This document shows positions 1-8,482 of a stretch of DNA of 64,000 bases, piece after piece (within the stretch, counting starts at the first letter, position 1; every line of letters begins with the position of its first letter). The translations under genes and the position numbers were made by a program. This stretch comes from JAHCIE01 sp034431435. Lineage in GTDB: Bacteria; Chloroflexota; Anaerolineae; Epilineales; JAHCIE01. Below the pieces are notes generated by a model. It was not told the origin of the DNA. It made no database searches and worked only from the letters and a program-made list of their open reading frames with translations. The DNA lies in contig DAOUDG010000016.1 in the NCBI GenBank assembly GCA_034431435.1, positions 135,155-199,154 on the forward strand, written 5' to 3'.

Positions 1-98
1 CCCACCTCGGCTTCCAGAGCCGTATCGTGTTGGGCCGCCTGAATGTGCCCTCGGCCGCCGACGTTCGACCGTCCCTGGGAGGTGAGAAATGGGCGTAG
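1..98 (+). CDS. C-terminal end of an unidentified upstream protein (partial)
   Basis: Reading from base 3, one frame stays open for 31 codons and stops with TAG at 96-98. The other two frames stop at 40-42 and 89-91. The visible residues end in a short basic, amphipathic tail (it includes RIVLGRLNVPS and GGEKWA). The next gene starts 32 bases downstream on the same strand, which fits the tail of a preceding operon gene. A small EamA-type transporter often follows a polyprenyl-phosphate sugar glycosyltransferase, so that is a possible identity, but nothing here proves it. Confidence 0.4.
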   Translation, partial: HLGFQSRIVLGRLNVPSAADVRPSLGGEKWA

Positions 99-130
99 TT
101 GGCAACGCGCTGGCGCGCGGGAGGTCTCGT

Positions 131-499
131 ATGTCGATTGCAATCGCGTATATCCTGGTCGCCGTCGTGGCGAGCGCGGTCGGTCAGATCCTGCTGAAGA
201 AGGGCATGGTGAGCCTGGGCGCAGTCACGCTGTCCGTGGCTGATCTACCTGGCACCGTCTGGCGCATCGGCACCAACCCCTATGTCTTCATCGGGCTGCT
301 GGTGTACGTGACCGGCACCCTGTTCTGGCTGTCCGCCCTGTCCCGCGTGGACCTCAGCTACGCCTACCCCTTCGCCAGTCTCAGCTACATCGTCATGCTG
401 GCGGCGGGCTGGCAGATCTTCAACGAGGACATCAGCCCCTTGCGCCTGATGGGGACGTTCGTAGTGGGTCTGGGCGTGCTCCTTATCGCCAGAAGCTAG
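131..499 (+). CDS. Small EamA/DMT-type membrane transporter
   Basis: A 122-residue, very hydrophobic protein with four predicted membrane helices. The first contains a GQILLKKG segment typical of small DMT/EamA (ArnE/ArnF-like) proteins. The start at 131 is preceded by GGGAGG about six bases upstream; a longer start at 89 has no such site. Half-size EamA proteins usually work as dimers and are often associated with moving polyprenyl-linked sugars or other small molecules across the membrane. Its place at the head of a polysaccharide locus suggests a sugar-lipid flipping or export role, but the substrate is inferred. The stop is 27 bases before the wecB-like gene. Confidence 0.75.
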   Translation: MSIAIAYILVAVVASAVGQILLKKGMVSLGAVTLSVADLPGTVWRIGTNPYVFIGLLVYVTGTLFWLSALSRVDLSYAYPFASLSYIVMLAAGWQIFNEDISPLRLMGTFVVGLGVLLIARS

Positions 500-526
500 C
501 CTGCATCTGCGAGAGACGGAGGAAAG

Positions 527-1663
527 ATGAAGATTCTGTCTATCGTCGGGGCGCGGCCCGAGTTCATCCAGGCGGCGCCGGTGAGCCTGGCTCTACGCGG
601 CGAGCACCGCGAGATTCTGGTCCACACCGGCCAGCACTACGACTACCTGATGTCGCAGACCTTCTTCGATGAGTTGGGCATTCCCGCGCCCGACTACAAC
701 CTCGAAGTAGGGTCTGGCTCCCATGCCGGTCAGACGGCGCAGATGATGACGCGGTTGGAACCCGTCGTGCGCGATGAGCAGCCCGACCTGGTCATCGTGC
801 GCGGCGACACCAACTCGACCCTGGCGGGCGCGCTGGTCGCCGCCAAGCTCGGCATCCCCACCGCCCACATCGAGGCGGGGGAGCGCAGTTTCGACCGCTC
901 GATGCCCGAAGAGATCAATCGCCTCCTCACCGATTCCGTGTCCAGCCTGCTCTTCTGCGCCAGCCAGACGGCGGCGTGGCGGCTCGTGGCGGGGGGCGCG
1001 ACGGATGTGCACTGGGTCGGGGACGTCATGTTGGACGCCTGCCAACGCTATCTGCCCATCGCCCGCCGTACCTCCACGCTTCTGGAGCGCCTGGGCCTGC
1101 TCGATAGCGAGTACAGCCTGGTGACGATTCACCGCGCCGCCAACACCGACTCACGTGACCGCCTTGCCCAGATCGTGCAGGCCCTGAACCAGTGCGGCGA
1201 GGCGGTGGTCTTCCCCGTCCATCCTCGCACCCGGCATGCTCTCGACAGCCTCCCGGCGCGCTTCGGGCCTCACGTGCGCCTCATCGAGCCGGTCGGCTAT
1301 CTGGATATGATGGCGTTGGAGGCCCATGCGCGGCTCATCGCCACCGACTCCGGCGGCGTGCAGCGCGAGGCCTACTTCCTCGGAACGCCCTGCCTGACCC
1401 TCCGTGACGAGACCGAATGGACCGAGACGGTCACGGCCGGCTGGAACCGGCTGGTCGGCGTCGACCCCGGAGCGATTCTTGAGGCGTGGCGCTCCTTTGT
1501 GCCACCGGCCGAGCGCCCACCTATCTTCGGCAACGGCACGGCTGGGGCGCGCATCGCCGCCGTGCTCAGCGCGTGGACGCCGTCCCATCGTGTCGCCGCC
1601 AGCGCGATCGAGGTCAACGGCCACTTCGCGCCAGCCCCCTTGCGAGGCGACGTATGGAAGTAG
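527..1663 (+). CDS. wecB: UDP-N-acetylglucosamine 2-epimerase (non-hydrolysing)
   Basis: A 378-residue cytoplasmic enzyme interconverting UDP-GlcNAc and UDP-ManNAc, a precursor step for ManNAc-containing surface glycans. Family marks are GARPEFIQAAP at the N-terminus, GDTNSTLAGAL near residue 93, HIEAGERSFDRSMPEE near 114-130, and the C-terminal UDP-binding stretch TDSGGVQREAYFLG followed by ETEWTET. Length is normal for the WecB/MnaA family. The start has AGACGGAGGAAAG just upstream. The 3' end overlaps the start of the following FAD oxidoreductase by ten bases, suggesting translational coupling. It is the first clearly biosynthetic gene of the glycan locus. Confidence 0.93.
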   Translation: MKILSIVGARPEFIQAAPVSLALRGEHREILVHTGQHYDYLMSQTFFDELGIPAPDYNLEVGSGSHAGQTAQMMTRLEPVVRDEQPDLVIVRGDTNSTLAGALVAAKLGIPTAHIEAGERSFDRSMPEEINRLLTDSVSSLLFCASQTAAWRLVAGGATDVHWVGDVMLDACQRYLPIARRTSTLLERLGLLDSEYSLVTIHRAANTDSRDRLAQIVQALNQCGEAVVFPVHPRTRHALDSLPARFGPHVRLIEPVGYLDMMALEAHARLIATDSGGVQREAYFLGTPCLTLRDETEWTETVTAGWNRLVGVDPGAILEAWRSFVPPAERPPIFGNGTAGARIAAVLSAWTPSHRVAASAIEVNGHFAPAPLRGDVWK

Positions 1664-3036
1664 CCATCATCGGCGGCGGCATCATGGGCGTGACGCTGGG
1701 CTACCACCTGGCGCAGCGCGGCGTAAGCGTCGACATCTTCGAGGCATCGCCCGTCGCGGGCGGCCTGGCCGGCCCCATGACCTTGCCCGACGGGACGGCC
1801 ATCGACCGCTTCTATCACGCCATCCTGTCCAGCGACAGCCACCTGGCCCGCTTGTGCACAGAGCTTGGCATTGCCGACCAGTTGCGATTCCGCGAGACGC
1901 GCATGGGCTTCTACCGTCAAGGCGCGATCTACTCGATGAACAACATCGCCGAGTTCCTGCGCTTTCCGCTGCTCAACCCGCTGGACCGCGTGCGCCTCGG
2001 CTTCACCGTCCTGGCCGCGCAACTGGTCCGCGACTGGCATCAGTTGGAGGATGTCAGCGTCGAAGACTGGCTCGTACGCCTCAGTGGCCGCCGCGCCTTC
2101 GACACCGTATGGCGGCCCATGCTCATGGCGAAGTTCGACGGCGGCTTCGAGGACACCCCGGCGACATACATCTGGTCGCGGCTGGTACGCATGAAGTCCA
2201 CCCGCGAGGGCGCTAACCAGAAGGAGATGGCGGGCCACCTCATCGGCGGCTACATCACCCTCATCAACGCCCTGGTCGAGCGCATCCAGGCCAGTGGCGG
2301 CCGCCTGCACCTCAGCACGCCGGTGCGCGAGGTGGTCATCGAGAACGGGCGGGCGGTGGGTGTGCGACTGGCCGACGGCGTGCGCCGTTTCGACGCCGTG
2401 GCCGTCACGATGCAGGCCCCCATCTTCCAGCGCCTGATCCCTGGCGCAGCCGAAGACTATCGCGCCTTCCTGGGCCAGACCGAGTACCTGGGCATCGTCT
2501 GCCCCGTCGTCGTCCTCGACCGACCTCTGACAGGCTATTGGACCCTCAACATCACCGACGAGAGTGTCCCTTTCACCGGCGTGATCGAGACGACTGCCTA
2601 TATCGACCCCCAGTACGTCGGCGGTCATCACCTGGTCTACCTGCCCAAGTACACCGCCCCCGGCAGCCCGTGGCAGCAGAAGACCGACGCCGAGATTCAG
2701 GAACTATGGCTGGCGAGCCTGGAGCGCATGTTCCCACGCTTCACCCGCGACCAGGTGCGCTACTTCCTGGTCCATCGCGAACGCTACGTCGAGCCGCTGC
2801 ACCGCCTCAACGGCACGGATGCCATCCCCGGCGTCCAGACGCCCATCGCCGGCCTGACCCTGTGCACGACCGCCCAGATCTACCCCGCCCTCACCAACGG
2901 CGAATCCGTTACCCGTCACGCTGAGAGCGCCGCCGAGCTGCTGCTGGACGGCCTCATGTCCCGCCGCTCGGTCGCCGACAGTGTCGCCATATCGACGCCG
3001 GTTGCGCCCCTGGACAGCGTCGCGGTCACGCGGTAG
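1654..3036 (+). CDS. NAD(P)/FAD-dependent oxidoreductase (amine oxidase/UDP-galactopyranose-mutase-like fold)
   Basis: A 460-residue protein starting with a dinucleotide-binding Rossmann motif (IIGGGIMG, residues 5-12), followed by the acidic end of beta-2 (IFEAS) and a GGL segment typical of FAD-dependent amine oxidase/protoporphyrinogen-oxidase-like proteins. I chose the ATG at 1654 because the motif must lie at the very N-terminus; a longer reading would add 56 residues of out-of-frame wecB sequence. Such flavoproteins are common in glycan clusters, where some rearrange or oxidise sugars. The exact substrate cannot be read from the sequence. Confidence 0.8.
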   Translation: MEVAIIGGGIMGVTLGYHLAQRGVSVDIFEASPVAGGLAGPMTLPDGTAIDRFYHAILSSDSHLARLCTELGIADQLRFRETRMGFYRQGAIYSMNNIAEFLRFPLLNPLDRVRLGFTVLAAQLVRDWHQLEDVSVEDWLVRLSGRRAFDTVWRPMLMAKFDGGFEDTPATYIWSRLVRMKSTREGANQKEMAGHLIGGYITLINALVERIQASGGRLHLSTPVREVVIENGRAVGVRLADGVRRFDAVAVTMQAPIFQRLIPGAAEDYRAFLGQTEYLGIVCPVVVLDRPLTGYWTLNITDESVPFTGVIETTAYIDPQYVGGHHLVYLPKYTAPGSPWQQKTDAEIQELWLASLERMFPRFTRDQVRYFLVHRERYVEPLHRLNGTDAIPGVQTPIAGLTLCTTAQIYPALTNGESVTRHAESAAELLLDGLMSRRSVADSVAISTPVAPLDSVAVTR

Positions 3037-3064
3037 TTGCGCCTCTTCACGGGACCTCATCGCC

Positions 3065-5281
3065 ATGCGCCTCAACATCCTGCCCCTATCCCTTCGGCTC
3101 GCAGCGGCGGCCGGGCTGGCCGTCCTGCTGCTGGCGCGGGGCGGCCCCCTGTCGGCGGCCAGCCCCTCCATATGCGATAATCCGCCCAATCCTGTCGTGG
3201 CGGAGAATTGTCGCCCTGGCGCGGCCGACTGGGCCGTGACGCGACCGCTCGGCGACATCGAGGGCTTCGCCTCGCCCACGAGTGTCGCACCTGGCGAAAC
3301 GCTTCAGTTCCGTGTCAATACCGATGCGCCGACGTTCAACCTGGATATCTATCGCACGGGCTACTACGGAGGCGCCGGCGCGCGCCTGGTCGACAGCATC
3401 ACCGATCTACCCGGCCAGGTGCAGCCCGATTGCCGCACCGACTCAAGCCTGGGCCTCACGAGTTGCGCCAACTGGTCGCCCTCCCACACCCTGACAGTGC
3501 CCAGCGACTGGACAAGCGGCATCTACCTTGCCCGGCTCACGCGGCCCGATACCGGCGGCCAGGCGCATATGACGTTCGTCGTGCGCGACGACGCGCGCCA
3601 GGCATCCATCTTCTACCCGCTGGCGCTCACGACGTACCAGGCCTACAACTGGTTCGGCGGCAAGTCGCTCTACAGCGTCTCCAGTGGGGCCTGCCGCACC
3701 GTCGCCGAAGCGCCACGCGCTGTCAAGGTGTCCCTCGACCGCCCGCTGGCTTTGTCTGTGCCCTACTTCAACACCTACGAGTGGGCCGACTTCCCGATGG
3801 TCTACTGGCTGGAGAGTCAGGGCTACGACGTGAGCTATGGGACGAGCCTGGACGTCCATCAGGCGGGTAAGGCGGGCGCGCCCAACTCCCTCTTGCAGCA
3901 TCAGGTCATCCTCATCGCGGGCCATGACGAGTACTGGTCGGGTGAGATGCGCGATGCCATGATGGCGGCGCGCGACGCGGGGGTGAATCTCGCCTTCCTG
4001 TCGTCGAACGTCAGCTACTGGCGCATCCGATTTGAGCCAGACCCCTGGACCGGCGAGGCGGACCGCGTCGTGGTGACCTACAAGACGACGGAGAGCGGCA
4101 ACCCTGACCCCAGTGGTGTCCCGACCGGAACGTGGCGCGACCCAGAGGGGGCGAACGACCCGGAGAATGAACTCGTCGGCATCCAGTATGTGGGCGACAA
4201 TGACATCCGCTTCTTCCCGCTCCGCGTGACGGCTGAGCATGCTGCCGACCGGCTGTACCGCCATACCGACTTGCAGACCATGCCCCCCGGCACGTATGCC
4301 GACATCGGCCGACACATTATTGGTTGGGAGTGGGACGCGATCACCGACAACGGGCACACGCCCGACGGCATCAGTATCCTGGCCGAGACACCAGTCTTTG
4401 GCAGTTTGCTGACCGATTACGGCGGCGCCTACGAGTTGGGCACAACCGCCAGTCACGTCACCCGCTATGTGGCCCCCAGCGGCGCCCTGGTATTTGCGGC
4501 GGGCACCAACCTGTGGCCGTGGGGGCTGGCGCTGGTCGAGCCGGATAGCCGCCTGCAACAGATCACGGTCAATCTCCTGGCTGACATGGGAGTCCAGCCC
4601 GCGACACCGGCGCGTCATATCCAGCTCGATGACGCGCCCGCCGAGAGTGGTGAGTCCACTCTGGCCGAGGACGCGGCGGCGGGGGCAGCGGCCAGCGTTG
4701 GCCGCGCTATTCGGGATGCCCTGGCCTCGATGGACCTTGATATGACCGCCCAGGGCGAAGAGGCCAGTTCTTCCACGGCCGCCCGCCCCATGCCCGCGCC
4801 GGGTGGGCCGACGCTATCGCCCGCCCGCACCTCTATCGTCGGCGACGCAGCGACCATAGAGTGGGAGACGGACGTCCCCAGCAGCGGTCAGGCCTGGATC
4901 TGGCGGGAGAAGGGGCGAGTCGACTGGAGTCTCGCGAACCTTGCCTTTGGGCAGCTGCCGAGCATCGGGGATGGCGCGCATGAGGCGCCCTCGCTCTCCC
5001 ACTCCATAACTATCGATGGGCTGGACCCCAGCTCCACCTACTACTATCAGATCGCCGCGACCGACGCCGACGCGCGCACCACAATCTCGGCGCCTACGGA
5101 GTTGCGCACCCCCAGGGGATCCGCGAAGGCCGAAGCCCAGCGGCTCCTGCGACCGGTCTATCAGCGCATCCGCTGCGAAATCCAGGCCGCTGGGCCGGCG
5201 CCGATTGGCATGTTCGTGATGGCTGCCTTGCTCTGCCTGGTTGCGGCTTCCTACGTGACGTACCAGCGATGGGCGCGGTGA
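3065..5281 (+). CDS. Exported N,N-dimethylformamidase beta-subunit-like protein with Fn3-type domain and C-terminal membrane anchor
   Basis: A 738-residue protein with a signal peptide (basic start, then hydrophobic residues 8-25). The region about residues 180-520 resembles the large subunit of N,N-dimethylformamidase: TYQAYNWFGGKSLY, the conserved YFNTYEWADFP and AGHDEYWSGEMRD segments, and SSNVSYWRIRFE. A Ser/Ala-rich linker leads to a fibronectin-III/phosphatase-N-terminal-like beta domain (TIEWETDVPSSGQAWIW ... LDPSSTYYYQI). A single membrane helix near the C-terminus ends in a basic tail. It is probably displayed on the outer face of the membrane. Bacterial members of this domain family are mostly uncharacterised, so enzymatic activity is not claimed. 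Confidence 0.8.
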   Translation: MRLNILPLSLRLAAAAGLAVLLLARGGPLSAASPSICDNPPNPVVAENCRPGAADWAVTRPLGDIEGFASPTSVAPGETLQFRVNTDAPTFNLDIYRTGYYGGAGARLVDSITDLPGQVQPDCRTDSSLGLTSCANWSPSHTLTVPSDWTSGIYLARLTRPDTGGQAHMTFVVRDDARQASIFYPLALTTYQAYNWFGGKSLYSVSSGACRTVAEAPRAVKVSLDRPLALSVPYFNTYEWADFPMVYWLESQGYDVSYGTSLDVHQAGKAGAPNSLLQHQVILIAGHDEYWSGEMRDAMMAARDAGVNLAFLSSNVSYWRIRFEPDPWTGEADRVVVTYKTTESGNPDPSGVPTGTWRDPEGANDPENELVGIQYVGDNDIRFFPLRVTAEHAADRLYRHTDLQTMPPGTYADIGRHIIGWEWDAITDNGHTPDGISILAETPVFGSLLTDYGGAYELGTTASHVTRYVAPSGALVFAAGTNLWPWGLALVEPDSRLQQITVNLLADMGVQPATPARHIQLDDAPAESGESTLAEDAAAGAAASVGRAIRDALASMDLDMTAQGEEASSSTAARPMPAPGGPTLSPARTSIVGDAATIEWETDVPSSGQAWIWREKGRVDWSLANLAFGQLPSIGDGAHEAPSLSHSITIDGLDPSSTYYYQIAATDADARTTISAPTELRTPRGSAKAEAQRLLRPVYQRIRCEIQAAGPAPIGMFVMAALLCLVAASYVTYQRWAR

Positions 5282-5288
5282 GGTCTAC

Positions 5289-6896
5289 ATGACAGACTGG
5301 ACGGTGGGCGTTCCGCAGCGCGTGCGAGCGTCGCTGCCGGCGCGCTACAGGCAGTTGACGCTGGGTGAGCGACTGGCCCTGCTGGCGCTCCTGGTATTAC
5401 TGCCCGCGGTTGCGCTCTACAACCTACCCTACGGGCCACGGACCTGGCACGATGAGGGCGCCGCCCTGAACGTCGCCAAGACCCTCGCCACGGAGGGGGT
5501 CTACGCGATGCGCAACTCCGACGGCTATCAGACGTTCGGCCCCGTCCAGAGCGTGGGGCCAACGGTTCTGCTGCCTGTCGCGCTGGCTCTCAAGCTGTTC
5601 GGCATCGGTCTGTTGCAAGCCCGTCTGGTAGCGGCGGTCTACCTGTGTCTGCTGCTCGCCGTCGCGGCGTTCCTCGCCTGGCGCCTGTTTGGGCTGCGGA
5701 CGGCCATCGTGACGACGTTCCTGCTACTGGCTGTGCAGGATGTGCGACTCCTGTACTTCGGCCGTCAGGTGCTGGGCGAAGCGCCCGCCCTCATGTTCTT
5801 TCTGGGTGGGATAGGCTTGTTCACCCTGAAGGCACGCGGTCGACTACTCGTCGCCGTGGCGGCCGGGCTGCTCATCGGCGCGGCCATGGTGACGAAGAGT
5901 ACCTACATTGCGATTGGCTTCGTGACGCTGGCGGTGGTGGGCGGCCTCGACTGGTTCTACTACCGACAGCACAATCGGCGCGGGCTGGTCGTAGCCGTCC
6001 TCGTTGCCGCCGCGTGTGTCGTGGCCTGGATGGGTGCGCAATACGCCTACTTCGGGCCTGACATCTTCTGGGACAACTCCAGGAAGATGCAGCAGCTGGC
6101 GACCGGGACGACCGGCTTCAACCCGCGGGTGATGGCCGCATCCCTGCAATTCTTCATGGGCTCCGGATCGGGGCACTTCCTGTATCTCTGGGGCCTCCCG
6201 GCCCTCCTGTATGGCGTCTTCCTGGCCCGTCGCCGCGATCAGTCCGGCTTCATAGCCGCCTTGCTGCTCGTCTTTGCCGTCCTCTGGCTGGGCTATTACT
6301 TCTGGAGTGTCCCCTGGATCGCCTACCTCTTCGCCCCGGCCGCCATCGCGGCATTCTTTGTCGCGAAGCTCTGGCACGATCTGACCGCTGGCTTCACGCT
6401 ACCCGGAGCAGCCCTGCGCCAGGAATGGGACCAGGGGCGACCGGGCCAGGCGACTCGTCACCTGGCGCTGCTGGCACTCTTCAGTATCGTGATTCTGTGG
6501 TCGCTCCAGGGCCGCCTGCGCAACGAGGTTCTGGTGCGCGACCAGGCTCCCCAAGAATTGGCGGCGATTCTGAATCGGACGGTTCAGCGAGATGAGGTGA
6601 TCGAGACGTGGGAGCGCGAGCTGGCCTTTCTGACGAATCATCAGTACCACTCCCCCGACCAATCTCTGCTGAGCAAGACCCACGCCGCCATGTATCGCGG
6701 CGGCACGAAGAACTATGGCCTCGGCCGCGATTCCCTTCTGCAGAGCCAATCACCGGCCTACCTCGTCCTGGGCTGGTATTCGCGCTGGCTCGACGCCTAC
6801 GACCCCAGCTTCATCGCCGAGCACACGATACCGATCGCCTCGGTGGGTACAGGCGATACACGATACGAGTTGCGCAGAATCGTCGCTGAACGCTAG
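5289..6896 (+). CDS. Polytopic GT-C-type glycosyltransferase (ArnT/PMT-like)
   Basis: A 535-residue integral membrane protein with about ten hydrophobic helices. After the first helix comes a short extracytoplasmic loop with WHDEGAALNVAKTL; an acidic pair at this position is the hallmark of the GT-C/ArnT/PMT superfamily, which uses polyprenyl-phosphate sugars as donors. The C-terminal 100 residues are soluble. It starts seven bases after the preceding stop and is followed after eight bases by a paralogue of the same architecture. Predicted role: transfer of a lipid-linked sugar on the outer face of the membrane during glycan assembly. Donor and acceptor are unknown. Confidence 0.75.
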   Translation: MTDWTVGVPQRVRASLPARYRQLTLGERLALLALLVLLPAVALYNLPYGPRTWHDEGAALNVAKTLATEGVYAMRNSDGYQTFGPVQSVGPTVLLPVALALKLFGIGLLQARLVAAVYLCLLLAVAAFLAWRLFGLRTAIVTTFLLLAVQDVRLLYFGRQVLGEAPALMFFLGGIGLFTLKARGRLLVAVAAGLLIGAAMVTKSTYIAIGFVTLAVVGGLDWFYYRQHNRRGLVVAVLVAAACVVAWMGAQYAYFGPDIFWDNSRKMQQLATGTTGFNPRVMAASLQFFMGSGSGHFLYLWGLPALLYGVFLARRRDQSGFIAALLLVFAVLWLGYYFWSVPWIAYLFAPAAIAAFFVAKLWHDLTAGFTLPGAALRQEWDQGRPGQATRHLALLALFSIVILWSLQGRLRNEVLVRDQAPQELAAILNRTVQRDEVIETWERELAFLTNHQYHSPDQSLLSKTHAAMYRGGTKNYGLGRDSLLQSQSPAYLVLGWYSRWLDAYDPSFIAEHTIPIASVGTGDTRYELRRIVAER

Positions 6897-6904
6897 GGGG
6901 ACGA

Positions 6905-8470
6905 ATGGCGAGCGCCAGTCTATCGAACCGAACAACCCACCTCAGGCTTCGATCTGCGCTCGTCTGGATGGCCTCGCTATCGGCCATCATAGCCCTGGTC
7001 TGGCTCGCCACATGGAATCAGCCTGCTTACCCCGCCACGTGGCAGGATGAAGGCTTCACCCTGCAAGGGGCGATGAACCTGGCCCGCCACGGGCAGTATG
7101 CGATGAAGTCATCCGAGGGCTTTCGCGTCCTGGACCAGCCCCTCATTGCGAACGGGCCTGGGGTTGTCCTCCCCATCGCAGGAATCTTCGCCGTCTTCGG
7201 CATTGGCCTGCTTCAGGCGCGTCTGGTGATGGCCGCCTTCCTTGTCACGACGGTGGTAGTCTTCTTTCTGCTCACCCGGCGACTCTACTCGCTGCCGGTG
7301 GCTATCGTCGCATCGGTCATCGCGCTGGCCTGGCCTGACGAAGGTTTGCTCCTGTATGGCCGCCACGCCCTGGGGCTGGTCCCGGGCCTGCTATACTTTC
7401 TCCTGGGCTATCTGGCCTGGCTGACGGCGCTAGAGCGCCGCTCCCGAACCGCCGCCCTCGCCGCCGGTCTGCTGTTTGGGCTGGCATGCATTACCAAGGG
7501 GCAGTATCTCCTGCTCGTGCCCGCGTTGCTCGTCTTCGTCGCCCTGGACAGGCTCTACTACAGGCAGGTCAGCCTGTTCACCATCGGCCTGACGCTAGGC
7601 GCGTTGGCTCTGTCACTGATGGCATGGCAAGGGGTACAATTCGCCCTGGTTGGAGCTTCAGGCTACGCCGCCCACGTCGATGCCATTCGCTCCAGCACGG
7701 CTGTCACGGTACTGGCCCTGCGACCCCAGCGTATCCCCGGCAGTCTCTGGTATCTCCTGCGGTCGGGCGGCTACCTGTATCTTGTGCCTGGCCTGCTGTA
7801 CGTGGCGTGGCTGACGCGCCAGCGCACCCTCGCCAGTTCTCGTAGCCTGCTGCTGCTCCTGCTGAGTGTCATCTGGCTGGCCTGGTATGCGTTCGCCTCG
7901 GTGGGCTGGTCGCGCTATGCCTTTGAGCCTCTCCTCTTCGGTGGCATCTTCACCGCCAGACTGCTGGTGGACGCGGCGACCTTTCTGGTCGCGGCGGGGG
8001 GCGGAGCCACGGCAACCGGGCGAGCCAATCGCTGGCTACGCGGGGTGGCGGCGCTGTTCGCCATCGCCGTCGTGGTGGCGAACATCGCACATCTCGTCGG
8101 TCAGGTCAACCGCCTGACGGCGCACCAGGACATGGCGGCCGAGCGTTTCGCGCGCGCCGTCTCGGATCTCATCCCCGCCACTGCGCCCGTCGAATCGTGG
8201 GAATGGGAACTGGATGTCTGGGCCGACCTCAACGTTCACCACCCTACCAACGTCTGGGTGGATGAGCTGACTAAAGTGACCCAGTTCGGGGAAGGTAGTA
8301 GCCGCCTGCCCTACGACCCGACCCCCTTCGCGCCCCAATACATGATCGATGGCCCATTTTCGAAGTGGACCCAGTTGTACGCGGACTATCTCGCGACCGG
8401 CTGCTGCCGCCTCGTGCTGCGGGAAGGACCTTATGACCTGTATCAAGTTGTCCAGCCCACGCCACGCTAA
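6905..8470 (+). CDS. Polytopic GT-C-type glycosyltransferase, paralogue of the preceding gene
   Basis: A 521-residue membrane protein with the same layout as its upstream neighbour: a basic N-terminus, one helix, then a loop with WQDEGFTLQGAMNLAR (the acidic DE pair expected for GT-C enzymes), many further helices and a soluble C-terminal tail. Shared features include the ARHGQYAMKSSEGF and GIGLLQARLV segments, which match GVYAMRNSDGY and GIGLLQARLV in the preceding protein, so the pair probably arose by tandem duplication. GGGGA precedes the start at 6905. It likely adds a different sugar from a polyprenyl-phosphate donor. Confidence 0.75.
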   Translation: MASASLSNRTTHLRLRSALVWMASLSAIIALVWLATWNQPAYPATWQDEGFTLQGAMNLARHGQYAMKSSEGFRVLDQPLIANGPGVVLPIAGIFAVFGIGLLQARLVMAAFLVTTVVVFFLLTRRLYSLPVAIVASVIALAWPDEGLLLYGRHALGLVPGLLYFLLGYLAWLTALERRSRTAALAAGLLFGLACITKGQYLLLVPALLVFVALDRLYYRQVSLFTIGLTLGALALSLMAWQGVQFALVGASGYAAHVDAIRSSTAVTVLALRPQRIPGSLWYLLRSGGYLYLVPGLLYVAWLTRQRTLASSRSLLLLLLSVIWLAWYAFASVGWSRYAFEPLLFGGIFTARLLVDAATFLVAAGGGATATGRANRWLRGVAALFAIAVVVANIAHLVGQVNRLTAHQDMAAERFARAVSDLIPATAPVESWEWELDVWADLNVHHPTNVWVDELTKVTQFGEGSSRLPYDPTPFAPQYMIDGPFSKWTQLYADYLATGCCRLVLREGPYDLYQVVQPTPR

Positions 8471-8482
8471 GGGGATTGCCTG

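Noticed and set aside
1372..2631. Long open frame on the minus strand (about 419 codons) across wecB and the FAD oxidoreductase
   Set aside because: It is antisense to two well-supported genes and its product is low-complexity (rich in Asp, Ala, Gly, His), as expected from the reverse strand of GC-rich coding DNA.
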